The notes: generated by a model from the sequence alone, not told the origin. DNA of 64,000 nt from JALZKA01 sp963786495 (GCA_963786495.1 CAWAZL010000002.1:558001-622000), one strand, 5' to 3'; shown: positions 34,964 through 43,614, numbered from the stretch's first letter. Numbers and translations are program-made.

Positions 34964-34996
34964 CCAGGCACCGAGTTCCTCGGAGCCAGGTACCTG
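34964..34996. repeat. REP-like inverted repeats in the fadE-fadA2 gap
   Basis: ACCAGGCACC begins a compact set of palindromes: GGCACCGAG (34967-34975) pairs with CTCGGAGCC (34979-34987) at 8 of 9 positions, and CAGGTACCTG (34987-34996) is perfect. The motifs AGGCACC and GGAGCCAGG match the ends of the 61-bp coding repeats. The position just upstream of the thiolase start is inside the operon. Confidence 0.55.
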
Positions 34997-35014
34997 TCCC
35001 GGGCTCCTGAGACC

Positions 35015-36232
35015 TCATCGGAGGTCAGCGGAGGTCTTGTTCAGGAGCATGCGGGCAATGATCAATTGCTGGATCTGCTGGGTGCCCTCGAAGATGTCGA
35101 GGATCTTTGCGTCCCTTGCCCACTTTTCCAGTAGCTCAGACTCGTCGTAGCCAACCGATCCGCAGAGCTCGACGCAGCGGAGCGCGATATCCGTGCCCGC
35201 GCGGCCGGCTTTCGCCTTCGCATACGAGGCATGAAGCGAGTTCGGCTTCGAGTTGTCGGCCATCCAGGCCGCCTCCATCATCAGGAGGCGCGCCGCCTCG
35301 AGGTCGGACTCGAGCTCAATCAGCGTCGCAGCGGCAGCGGGCTGTTTGTGGACCGGACGGTCGTAGTCGGGCTCGATGCCGGCCTCGGCCAGGCGTTCGC
35401 GAGTGAAGTCGATCGACGCCTTCGCCACGCCAACGGCCATCGCGGCCACGAGCGGACGCGTGTTGTCGAACGTCTTCATGACGCCGGCGAACGACCGCTT
35501 CGTGTCGATGTCGGGGCTGCCGAGGAGGTCCTCTTTCGGCACGCGGCAGTTCTCGAGGCGGAAGGCGGCGGTATCCGAGGCGCGGATGCCCAGCTTGTGC
35601 TCCAGGCGGTCCAGGACCATGCCTGGGTTTGAGCGCTCGACCACGAACGACTTGATCGCGGCCCGCCCGATGTCGCGGTCGAGCGAGGCCCAGACGACGA
35701 CCAGCTCGGCGCGCTCGCCGGCGGTGACGTAGATCTTCTCGCCGTTCAGGACGTACTCGTCGCCGTCCAGGGTCGCGGTGGTCCGGATGGAGGCCGAGTC
35801 CGAGCCGGACTCGGGTTCAGTGATCGCCATCGCGGCCCAGCGGCCCTCGTAGCGAAGGAGCTGCTCCTCGTTGGCGACCGCGGCGATCGCCGCGTTACCG
35901 AGCCCTTGGCGGGGCATCGAGAGCAGTAGTCCAACGTCTCCCCAGCACATCTCCTCAACGCTGAGGACTGCAGCGAGGTTGCCGCCGTTCTTGTTGCCGC
36001 CACCGTCGTCCGAAGGCTTCGGTGCGCTGCCACTTGTGGCGCCCGCGCCCTGGGTGGCGCCGGAGTCGTTCATGCCGTCGATCAGCGCGGCGAGCATGTC
36101 GAGCTCCTTCGGGTACTCGTGCTCGGCCTCGTCGTACTTGCGCGAGATCGGCCGCAGGACTTCCTGGGCCACCTGGTGCGCCTGGTCCGCCAGAACCTTG
36201 AACTTCTTGGGTGTTTCGAGATTGATGGCCAT
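35015..36232 (-). CDS. Acyl-CoA dehydrogenase
   Basis: Flavin-dependent acyl-CoA dehydrogenase of 405 residues. Landmarks are MAITEPESGSDSASIRTTAT (FAD/substrate loop), YVLNGEKIYVTAGERAEL, the trans block KLGIRASDTAAFRLENCRVP, and the C-terminal ILDIFEGTQQIQQLIIARM, which contains the catalytic Glu. Residues about 55-80 are a low-complexity insert (GATQGAGATSGSAPKPSDDG) where most members have helix D-E, which is odd. Its ATG overlaps the stop of the second dehydrogenase gene by one base, so the two are made together and may form a hetero-oligomer. Rv0244c (FadE5) occupies this place in mycobacteria. Confidence 0.88.
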   Translation of the reverse strand: MAINLETPKKFKVLADQAHQVAQEVLRPISRKYDEAEHEYPKELDMLAALIDGMNDSGATQGAGATSGSAPKPSDDGGGNKNGGNLAAVLSVEEMCWGDVGLLLSMPRQGLGNAAIAAVANEEQLLRYEGRWAAMAITEPESGSDSASIRTTATLDGDEYVLNGEKIYVTAGERAELVVVWASLDRDIGRAAIKSFVVERSNPGMVLDRLEHKLGIRASDTAAFRLENCRVPKEDLLGSPDIDTKRSFAGVMKTFDNTRPLVAAMAVGVAKASIDFTRERLAEAGIEPDYDRPVHKQPAAAATLIELESDLEAARLLMMEAAWMADNSKPNSLHASYAKAKAGRAGTDIALRCVELCGSVGYDESELLEKWARDAKILDIFEGTQQIQQLIIARMLLNKTSADLR

Positions 36233-37545
36233 TAGACGAGAAGACCTCCTTCCACCACGCCTGCTGCTCGCAAGTCGCGGTACCAGCGCTCGACGGGGTG
36301 TTCCTTGATGTAGCCGTGCCCACCCAGGAGCTGGACGCCGTCGGAGCCGATCTGCATACCCTTCTGGGCGACGATCCGGCGGGCGAGCGCGGACTCCTTG
36401 GCGAAGTCGAGCCCCTGATCCACGCGGCTGGCGGCGCGAAGCATCACCAGGCGCATGCCCTCGAGCTCCGTCGCCATGTCGGCGACTTTGAAGGCGACCG
36501 CTTGGCGGTGGGAGATCGGCTCGCCGAATGCGATCCGCTCGTTCACGTAGGGGATGACGTAGTCGACGACGGCTTGCGCGGTGCCAACAGCAACGGCGGC
36601 CCAGGCGACGCGGCCCAGGCGGATGCAGTCCGCGTACACGTCGGGGTTGCCTTCGCCGAGAAGCGCCTCGGCCGGCACCTTGACGCTGTCGAGCTTGAGG
36701 TTGGCCGTGGCGGCGGCGCGAATGCCCATCGCGGGTTGCGCCTGGACCAGAACGCCCTTCGCACTGGCCTCGACTATGAAAAGCGCGGGGCGGTCGTCAA
36801 GCGTCGCGCCAACGATGAAGAGCTCGGAGTCGGCGCCGCGCGCGACGAGCGACTTTTCCCCGTCAAGCTTGAAGCCGTCATCCGTCTTGGTCGCGGTGGT
36901 CTGGAGTTCAAAGGGATCGAAGAGCGCAACGGGCTCCTGGATCGCGAGCGCCGCGGCGGGAATGTCCTCGCCGACCATGTCGGGGAGGTAGGTGCCCTGC
37001 TGACCCGAGTCGCCCCAGAGGCCGATCGCGGTGGCGACGGCAGCAGGTGACAAAGCGGCAATGGCGAGGCCCATGTCGCCACGGCCGAGCGCCTCGGTGA
37101 CGAGTGCGGAGGTGACCGCGGAGCGCTCGGAAACGGCGCCACCCAACTCCTCGGGGACACCGAGCATGGTGATACCCAACTCATTCGCCTGGCTCATGAG
37201 CTCGGCGGGCGGCGCGCAAGCCGCGTCGGCGTCGAGCGCAGCCTTGCGGAAGTGCTTCTGCGCGAAGTCGCCGACCATCTCGCGCATCATCGACTGCTCG
37301 TCATCGGGGGTGAGGTCGAAACGGTCGGAGCGGACACCCGTCGACTGGCGCGCGGGCTTGCCGTTCCGCGAGACCTTCGAGAAGGTGCGCCCGGCCGTGC
37401 CGGCGGCGCGGAAACCGTTCTTCGTCGCGCTGTTGACGACGCGCTCCGCACGCTCGCGGAGACCAAGGCGGTCAAGCACGTCACTGCCCGCGAGTGCGGT
37501 CAGGGCTCGGAGCCCGAACCCCATTCCTTTGTCTGCAACTGCCAA
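36232..37545 (-). CDS. Acyl-CoA dehydrogenase-like protein, second subunit
   Basis: A protein of about 437 residues in the acyl-CoA dehydrogenase fold. The first 70 residues are an extra helical N-terminal region (FGLRALTALAGSDVLDRLGL) not seen in ordinary members. The core has AALAIQEPVALFDPFELQTT in place of the usual TEPxxGSD, so the substrate loop is altered. The C-terminal GGHGYIKEHPVERWYRDLRA is followed by VVEGG, which keeps a Glu where IYEGT normally has the catalytic base. TTG 37545 follows AGGAAAGG and is preferred; TTG 37608 is possible. A heterodimer of one normal and one divergent subunit, as in actinobacterial steroid FadE pairs, is a fair hypothesis. Confidence 0.82.
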   Translation of the reverse strand: MAVADKGMGFGLRALTALAGSDVLDRLGLRERAERVVNSATKNGFRAAGTAGRTFSKVSRNGKPARQSTGVRSDRFDLTPDDEQSMMREMVGDFAQKHFRKAALDADAACAPPAELMSQANELGITMLGVPEELGGAVSERSAVTSALVTEALGRGDMGLAIAALSPAAVATAIGLWGDSGQQGTYLPDMVGEDIPAAALAIQEPVALFDPFELQTTATKTDDGFKLDGEKSLVARGADSELFIVGATLDDRPALFIVEASAKGVLVQAQPAMGIRAAATANLKLDSVKVPAEALLGEGNPDVYADCIRLGRVAWAAVAVGTAQAVVDYVIPYVNERIAFGEPISHRQAVAFKVADMATELEGMRLVMLRAASRVDQGLDFAKESALARRIVAQKGMQIGSDGVQLLGGHGYIKEHPVERWYRDLRAAGVVEGGLLV

Positions 37546-37664
37546 GAGAAAGCCTTTCCTACTGTCGGTAGGTTTCTGTAGGGACGATCCTAGCAACGCG
37601 ACGGTCAAAGCCGCGTAGGATGCGCACTTCGCCGTCCCGAGCCAGCTAATCCGAGGGGTATCTC

Positions 37665-38547
37665 TTGTCGTTCAACCGCCTGTTCTTCGTCCTTTGCCTC
37701 ATCGCCACCCTGGGCCTCGTTGCCGCCGGGTGCGGAGACGACGATGACGACGACTCGTCGTCTGAATCCAGCGAGGAGACCACCGAGGTCTCGGCCGAGG
37801 ACTGCACGCCCGACCAGCTCGAGACCGTCGCGGCGGACACGCTGACCATCGCGACCGATGATCCGGCGTTCCCTCCCTACTTCGAGGACAACGATCCGAC
37901 CAACGGTGAAGGCTTCGAGTCGGCCGTCGCCTACGCGGTCGCCGCGGAGCTCGGCTACACCGAGGACCAGGTCGAATGGGTCGTCGAGCCGTTCAACCGC
38001 TCCTACGCCCCCGGGCCAAAGGACTACGACTTCGACATCAATCAGATCTCGATCACCCCGAAGCGCGCAGAGGCAGTGGACTTTTCCTCGCCCTATTACG
38101 AGGCGAAGCAGGCCGTCGTCGCGCTGAAGGACTCATCCATCGCTGATGCCACGACGCTCGCCGAGGTCGCCGACGCGGAGATCGGCGCCCAGATCGGCAC
38201 GACCAGCCTCGACGCTATCGACGCCGTGATCCAGCCCACCTCGGACCCGCAGGTGTTCGACACGTCGAACGACGTCGTCTCGGCGCTCAAGAACGGGCAG
38301 ATTGAGGCCGTCGTAGTGGACGTCCCGACCGCGTTCTTCCTGAACTGCGGTGCAGGTGACGGACGCCCAGATCGTTGGCCAGTTCGCAGGGCCGGAGGGC
38401 GACGAGTTCGGTCTCCTCCTCGAGAAGGACTCGTCGCTGACGCCGTGCGTGAGCCAGGCGGTCGACTCGCTGAGCGAATCCGGTGAGCTCGCCGCAATCG
38501 AGGAAGAGTGGCTGAGCGCGGCAGCGGACGCCCCGATCCTGGAGTAG
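37665..38547 (+). pseudogene. Polar amino acid ABC transporter binding lipoprotein, one frameshift
   Basis: A type 3 solute-binding protein (SBP_bac_3) of about 293 residues. The signal peptide ends in the lipobox VAAGC followed by an Asp-rich linker (GDDDDDDSSSESSEETTEV). The binding domain has TLTIATDDPAFPPYFEDN, FDINQISITPKRAEAVDFSS and the C-terminal QVTDAQIVGQFAGPEGDEFG. The frame breaks near 38346: removing one G from TGCGGTGCAG joins both parts cleanly. No other damage is seen, so an assembly error is likely. TTG 37665 has GAGGGG upstream. The permease and ATPase genes follow directly. Ligand is a polar or acidic amino acid by family only. Confidence 0.8.
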
Positions 38548-39386
38548 CCCCCGCCGCTACCACGGCACGGGAGCGCCGCCTCGAGCGCGAGGCGGTCCGG
38601 CGCCAGCGCGCGCGCCGTGGCGCCACGATCGCTGCGGTCTCGTCGATCGTCGTCCTGGGCGGCCTCACCGCGCTCATCCTCTCGAGCCCGGGCTGGGACG
38701 AGGTCCAGCGGACCTTCTTCAGCCCAGAGGATTTCGCCGAGGTCTTTCCGGAAGTCCTGAAGGCTTTCTGGCTCGACATCCGCGTCTTCATGGTCGTCGA
38801 GGTCGTCGTGCTGGTGCTCGGCCTGGTGGTCGCGATGGCGCGCCTTGCGAAGGCTCCCGCGCTGTTCCCGGTGCGGATGCTGGCGGTGGTCTACACGGAC
38901 GTCTTCCGCGGCGTGCCGACGATCCTCCTCATCTATCTGATCGGCTTTGGGATCCCGGCGCTCGACCTGGAGGGCCTCCCCACCGAGCCTGTCGTGCTCG
39001 GCGGAATCGCGCTCGCGCTTTCCTACGGCGCCTATGTCGCCGAGGTCTATCGCGCCGGCCTGCGCTCGATCCACCCCGGACAGCGCGAGGCAGGGCTCTC
39101 TATCGGATTGACGGAGAGCCAGGCGATGCGCCACGTCGTCCTCCCCCAGGCCGTCCGCCGAGTCGGCCCTCCGCTGCTCAACGACTTCATTGCGTTGCAA
39201 AAGGACGTGGCGCTGATCTCGGTCCTGGGCGTTGCGGGTGAAGCTTTCCGCGTCGCCCAGATTGAAGCGCAGTCGACCTTCAACTACACACCCCTTCTCG
39301 CCGCCGCGCTCCTCTATCTCTGCATCACGATCCCGATGGCCCGGTTCCTCGACTGGTGGGACTCGCCTGAGAGGGCACGCGGATGA
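38508..39386 (+). CDS. Amino acid ABC transporter permease (His/Glu/Gln/Arg type)
   Basis: A permease of 292 residues. A basic, Arg-rich N-terminal tail of 45 residues precedes the first membrane helix (TIAAVSSIVVLGGLTALILS). The family motif for amino acid permeases is complete: YTDVFRGVPTILLIYLIGFG, SYGAYVAEVYRAGLRSIHPG and the EAA loop QREAGLSIGLTESQAMRHVV followed by LPQAVR. GTG 38508 is the only start and overlaps the end of the binding-protein gene by 40 bases. A single permease gene suggests a homodimer. Confidence 0.9.
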   Translation: MAERGSGRPDPGVAPAATTARERRLEREAVRRQRARRGATIAAVSSIVVLGGLTALILSSPGWDEVQRTFFSPEDFAEVFPEVLKAFWLDIRVFMVVEVVVLVLGLVVAMARLAKAPALFPVRMLAVVYTDVFRGVPTILLIYLIGFGIPALDLEGLPTEPVVLGGIALALSYGAYVAEVYRAGLRSIHPGQREAGLSIGLTESQAMRHVVLPQAVRRVGPPLLNDFIALQKDVALISVLGVAGEAFRVAQIEAQSTFNYTPLLAAALLYLCITIPMARFLDWWDSPERARG

Positions 39387-40132
39387 GCGCTCCCGTCATC
39401 GAGATCCGTGGCGTGACGAAGGCGTTCGGCGAGCTCGAAGTGCTGAAGGGCGTCGACCTTGAAGTGGCCGAGCATGAGTCCGTCGCCCTGATCGGAGCCT
39501 CCGGCTCGGGCAAGTCGACGCTTCTTCGCTGCATCGATCTCCTCGAAGACATCGACGACGGCGACATCTTCCTGGACGGAGATGTGATCACCGATCCCTC
39601 AGTCAACACCGTCGGGGTGAGGCGAAAGCTCGGCGTCGTCTTCCAGGCCTACAACCTCTTCCCGCACCTCAACGTGATCGACAACGTCACGCTCGGCCTC
39701 GTCCGCGCGGGCGACACCAGCCGCGAGGAAGCGGAAGCGCAGGCACTCAAAGTCCTCGCCCGGTTCGGCCTCGAAGGGCGCGAGCGCGAGCGCCCCGACA
39801 ACCTCTCGGGTGGCCAGCAACAGCGCGTCGCGATCGCCCGCGCCTTCGCCGCCCGCCCCCGCGCGATGCTCCTCGACGAGGTCACCTCGGCCCTCGACCC
39901 GGAGCTCGTTGGCGAGGTCTTGAGAGCCGTCCGAGACCTGCGCACCGAGGGAGTGACGATGCTTCTCGCCACGCACGAGATGGGCTTCGCGAAGGAGGTC
40001 GCCGACCGAGTCGGGTTCCTGCACGAGGGTCGCCTGCTGGAGATAGGCCCGCCGGCGCAGCTGCTCGAGGATCCGCAAGAACCCGAAACGAAGAAGTTCC
40101 TGAGGCGCCTCCTGGAAGCCGGCCGCGCCTGA
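39383..40132 (+). CDS. glnQ: Amino acid ABC transporter ATPase, GlnQ type
   Basis: A 249-residue nucleotide-binding subunit with all motifs in place: Walker A LIGASGSGKST, Q-loop VFQAYNLFPHL, signature NLSGGQQQRVAIARA, Walker B AMLLDEVTSALD (Val where Pro is common) and switch LLATHEMGFAKEVADRVGFL. The ATG overlaps the permease stop (ATGA). It completes a three-gene amino acid importer. Confidence 0.93.
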   Translation: MSAPVIEIRGVTKAFGELEVLKGVDLEVAEHESVALIGASGSGKSTLLRCIDLLEDIDDGDIFLDGDVITDPSVNTVGVRRKLGVVFQAYNLFPHLNVIDNVTLGLVRAGDTSREEAEAQALKVLARFGLEGRERERPDNLSGGQQQRVAIARAFAARPRAMLLDEVTSALDPELVGEVLRAVRDLRTEGVTMLLATHEMGFAKEVADRVGFLHEGRLLEIGPPAQLLEDPQEPETKKFLRRLLEAGRA

Positions 40133-40137
40133 CGGCT

Positions 40138-40185
40138 TCGAACGTCCCGGAACTACCGCTATAGCGAGTACTGCGGGACGTTCGA
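40138..40185. repeat. Stem-loop element, GGGACGTT family, copy 2
   Basis: A perfect 12-bp inverted repeat, TCGAACGTCCCG (40138-40149) and CGGGACGTTCGA (40174-40185). The loop contains a second perfect palindrome, CGCTATAGCG (40157-40166). It lies 6 bp after the glnQ stop. The outer arm matches copy 1 and the inner SSCTATAGSS palindrome matches copy 3 (CCCTATAGGG). Confidence 0.75.
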
Positions 40186-40195
40186 CGATCGTGTG

Positions 40196-40468
40196 TTACT
40201 GCGCGATGCGCTCGCGCACCATCGAACCCAATTTGCCCACACGATATGGCCAGGCCAAGAGCGGCAGCAGCGGGAAGCCGGGAGAGAGCTCTGCTTTTCC
40301 ACCGCTGCGAAGGGGCACTTCGAGGTCAACGGTGACGGTTGGGACGATGAACCCCTCCGGGGGGTGAACGTCGACAAGACGTAGGCCGACAGGACCGCCG
40401 CCGCGAACGGCTTGGCATGCAGCACGCGCGCTGCTGCGAATTCCGAGGCGACGAATCAGTCCAACCAC
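40196..40468 (-). CDS. Small hypothetical protein, doubtful
   Basis: A 90-residue frame from GTG 40468. The first third is basic. The rest reads like a real protein (LRLVDVHPPEGFIVPTVTVD, then ELSPGFPLLPLLAWPYRVGK), with an even spread of residues and no low complexity. Third-position GC is lower than in the surrounding genes, which may mean acquired or decaying DNA. I recognise no family. A plus-strand frame of 63 residues overlaps it and looks less protein-like. Confidence 0.3.
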   Translation of the reverse strand: MVGLIRRLGIRSSARAACQAVRGGGPVGLRLVDVHPPEGFIVPTVTVDLEVPLRSGGKAELSPGFPLLPLLAWPYRVGKLGSMVRERIAQ

Positions 40469-40590
40469 GAAAGCGCCTTTACCCCGGTTAGGGGGTATGA
40501 CACGTCACCAGACGGCCGGCGCGCCCTTCTTGGTCCCGAAGCCGATGGTTCCCGCTGCATGCGAATCGGTCTGGCGGGTACTGTGGGCGC

Positions 40591-42039
40591 ATGAGGAGGT
40601 CCATCTGCAGGGGTGCGGTGGCGCTGGCAGCCGTAGCGGCTGGCATGGCGCTGCCGGCAAGCGCCGACGCGGCGCCGACGAACATCAACGTCTTCTTCGG
40701 CGTTCCGCCCGCACCGACCACCGACGCCGGCGAGCACACCGAGTACACGATCACCTTCACCGCCAACGCCGGCCTGGACGACAACCCCGGCACCGCGATC
40801 ATCATCAACGCCCTCGGCGGGGGCCTGGCGCCCGGCACGATCTTCCCGGAGAACGCGCCGGAGACCGAAGGCGGAGCCTTCTACACGGTCGGGTCCGATG
40901 GCGCCAACGGCCTCGTCCTCGCGCCCGTGCAGCTTCAGAACGGCGGCCAGACCGTGATCATCCCCACATTCTCGACCGGCGTCGACGCCTCCCCGGGCGA
41001 GACCGTCACGGTCACGATCGGCTACGTCAACGAGGAGAAGGTGCAGAACCCGCCCGCTCCATGCAGTTGCAAGCTGGCTCTTCGCACCACGGTCGGCACC
41101 GATGCCAACTTCAACGTGTCGAACACCTACGAGGTGGTCGAGGGCGACGGGCAACTCACCGTCGAGTCCGGCAGCGGCCAGGAGGCTCAGGTGGGCACGC
41201 CCTTTGCCGCGACACTCAAGGCCAAGCTCGTTGACGGGCTCGGAGATCCCGTCGCGGGCGAAACGATCACGTTTACCGCCCCAACAACCGTCGGCGAGCC
41301 AAGCGGAACCTTCGCCGGAGGCATGAACGGAGGATCCACGTACGAGGCTGTGACCGACGGGGACGGAATCGCCACCTCATCGATCATCACCGCCAACGGA
41401 GAGGTCGGCGGCTGGCAAGCGACGGCGTCCGTTGATGAGGGGAGCGTCGGCGACGTCGAGGACGCCCATTTCACCCTCGAGAACACACCGGGCGACGCCG
41501 ACGCGGTCGCGGTGGAGGTCACGCCCGAGGAGATCACCGGTGATGGCGTCTCGACCACCCAGGTGACGGCGACCATCACGGACGAGTTCGGCAACCCGCT
41601 GGCAGATCGCGAGGTCACCTTCGAGTCGAGCGGCGACCAGGAGATCTCAGACACGGTGGAGCTCGCCGGCGGCCAGTACCGCGCGACCATCACATCGACG
41701 CCCGAGGCCGGCACGTTCACCATCACCGCTACCGACGCCGAGTCGGGTCTCTTCTCATTCGACTCCTTCGAGCAGCTCGAAGACACCGTCGGGCCCAAAG
41801 TCATCTTGATCGACACGCCGGCGAAGGAGTCCGGCAAGGAGAGGGCCAAGTTCACCTTCGAGGCGAACCAGGCTGACGCCGAGTCGTTCGAGTGCAAGCT
41901 CGACAATGGGAACTTCAAGGACTGCGACTCGCCCAAGAAGTACAACGTCAAGAAGGGCAAGCACGAGTTCAAGGTGCGCGCGACTGACCAGAACGGGAAC
42001 ACCGGCCCGGTCGAGTCCTACAAGTTTAAACGCACCTAA
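40591..42039 (+). CDS. Secreted multi-domain Ig-like protein
   Basis: A 482-residue exported protein. The signal peptide is MRRSICRGAVALAAVAAGMA, cleaved near ADAA. Residues about 25-185 form a beta-rich domain with a Cys pair (PPAPCSCKL). Two invasin/intimin-type Ig-like (Big_1) domains follow: about 190-290 (VGTPFAATLKAKLVDGLGDP...) and 300-390 (ITGDGVSTTQVTATITDEFG, NPLADREVTFESSGDQEISD). The last 80 residues match an Ig-like module common in actinobacterial surface proteins (FTFEANQADAESFECKLDNG with two Cys and FKVRATDQNGNTGPVESYKF). No sortase signal or membrane anchor is present, so it is probably released or held non-covalently. Confidence 0.8.
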   Translation: MRRSICRGAVALAAVAAGMALPASADAAPTNINVFFGVPPAPTTDAGEHTEYTITFTANAGLDDNPGTAIIINALGGGLAPGTIFPENAPETEGGAFYTVGSDGANGLVLAPVQLQNGGQTVIIPTFSTGVDASPGETVTVTIGYVNEEKVQNPPAPCSCKLALRTTVGTDANFNVSNTYEVVEGDGQLTVESGSGQEAQVGTPFAATLKAKLVDGLGDPVAGETITFTAPTTVGEPSGTFAGGMNGGSTYEAVTDGDGIATSSIITANGEVGGWQATASVDEGSVGDVEDAHFTLENTPGDADAVAVEVTPEEITGDGVSTTQVTATITDEFGNPLADREVTFESSGDQEISDTVELAGGQYRATITSTPEAGTFTITATDAESGLFSFDSFEQLEDTVGPKVILIDTPAKESGKERAKFTFEANQADAESFECKLDNGNFKDCDSPKKYNVKKGKHEFKVRATDQNGNTGPVESYKFKRT

Positions 42040-42063
42040 CCGAGCGCCGGGATAGAGCGCGCC

Positions 42064-43200
42064 CTACGTGGTGGCGCAGGCGCCGGCACCATTGCAGTGG
42101 CCCAGCTGGCCCGTGCCCGGGTTCTCGGTGCAGTCGTTGTTCGGATCGGTGAAGGCGGGCGCGTTTTGGTAGACGCAGACACCGCTCGGGTTACATGTGC
42201 TTGTCTTGCAGATCGGAGGCGGGCAATTGCCGTTGGAGATGCATTCAACACAGATGCCCTGGTTGTTGCAGATGCCGTTCGGGCTTCCGTTGTAAGTGCA
42301 GCCCGTGCCCTGTGGCTTCGTCGGGTTCGAACACATGCCCGTCTGGGGGTCGCAGATGCCCGCAGTGTGGCACTCGTCAAGTGGCTGGCAGACAACTGGA
42401 AATCCACCGCCGCAGACGCCGTTCTGACATGTGTCGCTCTGGGTGCAGGCGTTCCCGTCATTGCACGGAGCCCCGTCGGTCTTGGTCGGGTTCGAGCACA
42501 CGCCGGTCTGCGGATCACACACGCCCGCGTCGTGGCACTGGTCCTGCTGCTGGCAGACGACCGGGTTGCCCTGGGCACAGACGCCGTTCTGGCAGCTCTC
42601 GTTGGAGGTGCAAAGGCTCTCGTCGTCGCAGGGGCTGCCGTTGTTCACCGCAGTCAGCCCGCACGTTCCGCCGTTGCAGACACCCCGTAGGCACCCGTTC
42701 TCGGGATCGCCCGGGCAATCGTCGTCGATCGCGCACTCGGGCACTTCCTCGCACTGGTTCGACACACAGGTCTCGTCGACGCCGCAGATGCCGCAGTTGT
42801 CTCCGTTCGGTGCGGTGCCGCAATCGAGGCCGGAGCAGTCGGCGAGGCCGGGATCGCAGTCCCCATCGACGCAGGTCTCGCCCTCCTGGCACGCGTTGCC
42901 GCAGGCGCCGCAGTGCTTGACCGACGTGTCGAGGTTCACGCACTTCTTGCCGCACTTCTCAAAGCCGGACTTGCACTTGCACTTCCCGTTCTTGCACTTC
43001 CCGTTCTTCGGACAGCACTTGCTGCCGCACTTGACGCGGCCGCCCGGGCAGCCCCCGCCCACCGCCTCGGCAACCCCGGCGGGCGCAACCGCGGCGCCGA
43101 GGCCAAGGCCGGCGCCGATCAAGCGCTTCAGCGCCGAGCGGCGAGAGATCTCGCCGGCGGCAAGCTCGCGGGCGATCTGGTCGAGGCCGGACGGGCTCAA
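42064..43200 (-). CDS. Secreted Cys-rich repeat protein
   Basis: An exported protein of about 378 residues and more than 50 Cys. TTG 43200 (LSPSGLDQIARELAAGEISR) has GGGGGGAA upstream and is chosen over 43254. SRRSALKRLIGAGLGLGAAV resembles a twin-arginine signal. The mature part begins with a CxxxCC cluster (VKCGSKCCPKNGKCKNGKCK), then units of about 47 residues. Two are nearly identical: CQNGVCAQGNPVVCQQQDQC with CDPQTGVCSNPTK, and CQNGVCGGGFPVVCQPLDEC with CDPQTGMCSNPTK. Such disulfide-dense repeats are familiar from myxobacterial surface proteins and are unusual in actinobacteria. Function is unknown; surface armour or adhesion is a guess. Confidence 0.78.
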   Translation of the reverse strand: MSPSGLDQIARELAAGEISRRSALKRLIGAGLGLGAAVAPAGVAEAVGGGCPGGRVKCGSKCCPKNGKCKNGKCKCKSGFEKCGKKCVNLDTSVKHCGACGNACQEGETCVDGDCDPGLADCSGLDCGTAPNGDNCGICGVDETCVSNQCEEVPECAIDDDCPGDPENGCLRGVCNGGTCGLTAVNNGSPCDDESLCTSNESCQNGVCAQGNPVVCQQQDQCHDAGVCDPQTGVCSNPTKTDGAPCNDGNACTQSDTCQNGVCGGGFPVVCQPLDECHTAGICDPQTGMCSNPTKPQGTGCTYNGSPNGICNNQGICVECISNGNCPPPICKTSTCNPSGVCVYQNAPAFTDPNNDCTENPGTGQLGHCNGAGACATT

Positions 43201-43275
43201 GTCAGGTTCCCCCCTGCATGTGCCAACTATCTCACGCCGAGCACCTGCGCGCAAGGCCCAAACCGACGGCCAGAG

Positions 43276-43614
43276 CTACCCCAGATCAGGGATGTAACGC
43301 TCGACGTGCTCGGTGAGCGTGCGGCGCACCCACGCCTGCGTCTCTGAGTCGGCCATCCGGTAGCGGCCGATCAAGAGCTTCTGCTCGTCGATTGGGAGCC
43401 CGGCGATCTCCCAGCGCACGGCGAGCCGCTCGAAGAGCATCTCGGTGCGGCGGCGCCAGTCGTCATCGACGGTCGCGGCGCCCTTCTCGCGGGCTCTAGC
43501 GATCTTTCGGATCGAACCCGAGCTCAGGGACTCGCGAAGGGTCAGGACGTTCCCGTCTGAGTCCGTGTAGTCCACGGTCGCGGCGGGCTCGCCCTTCTTG
43601 GAGCGGCGCGGCAT
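43276..43614 (-). CDS. Conserved-looking cytoplasmic protein, unknown function
   Basis: A 112-residue basic protein. ATG 43614 (MPRRSKKGEPAATVDYTDSD) has GAGGA eight bases upstream and overlaps the preceding stop (TGATG). It starts with a short hairpin-like region (GNVLTLRESLSSGSIRKIAR), then helices (DDDWRRRTEMLFERLAVRWE, EQKLLIGRYRMADSETQAWV). No family is recognised. It is the last gene of an operon with an ABC-2 exporter and a lipoprotein. Confidence 0.6.
   Translation of the reverse strand: MPRRSKKGEPAATVDYTDSDGNVLTLRESLSSGSIRKIARAREKGAATVDDDWRRRTEMLFERLAVRWEIAGLPIDEQKLLIGRYRMADSETQAWVRRTLTEHVERYIPDLG

Larger units (their letters stand above)
40133..40590. other. Gap of about 460 bp between glnQ and the Ig-like protein gene
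   Basis: It holds the GGGACGTT stem-loop (40138-40185), one weak minus-strand reading frame (40196-40468, listed separately) and about 120 bp before ATG 40591 that should contain the promoter of the Ig-like gene. Base composition is less GC-rich at third positions than in the neighbouring genes. No RNA gene or transposon remnant is visible. Confidence 0.6.

Noticed and set aside
42431..42760. GGTTCGA motifs resembling tRNA T-arms
   Set aside because: They lie inside the Cys-rich gene (CSNPTK codons) with no acceptor or anticodon stem around them.
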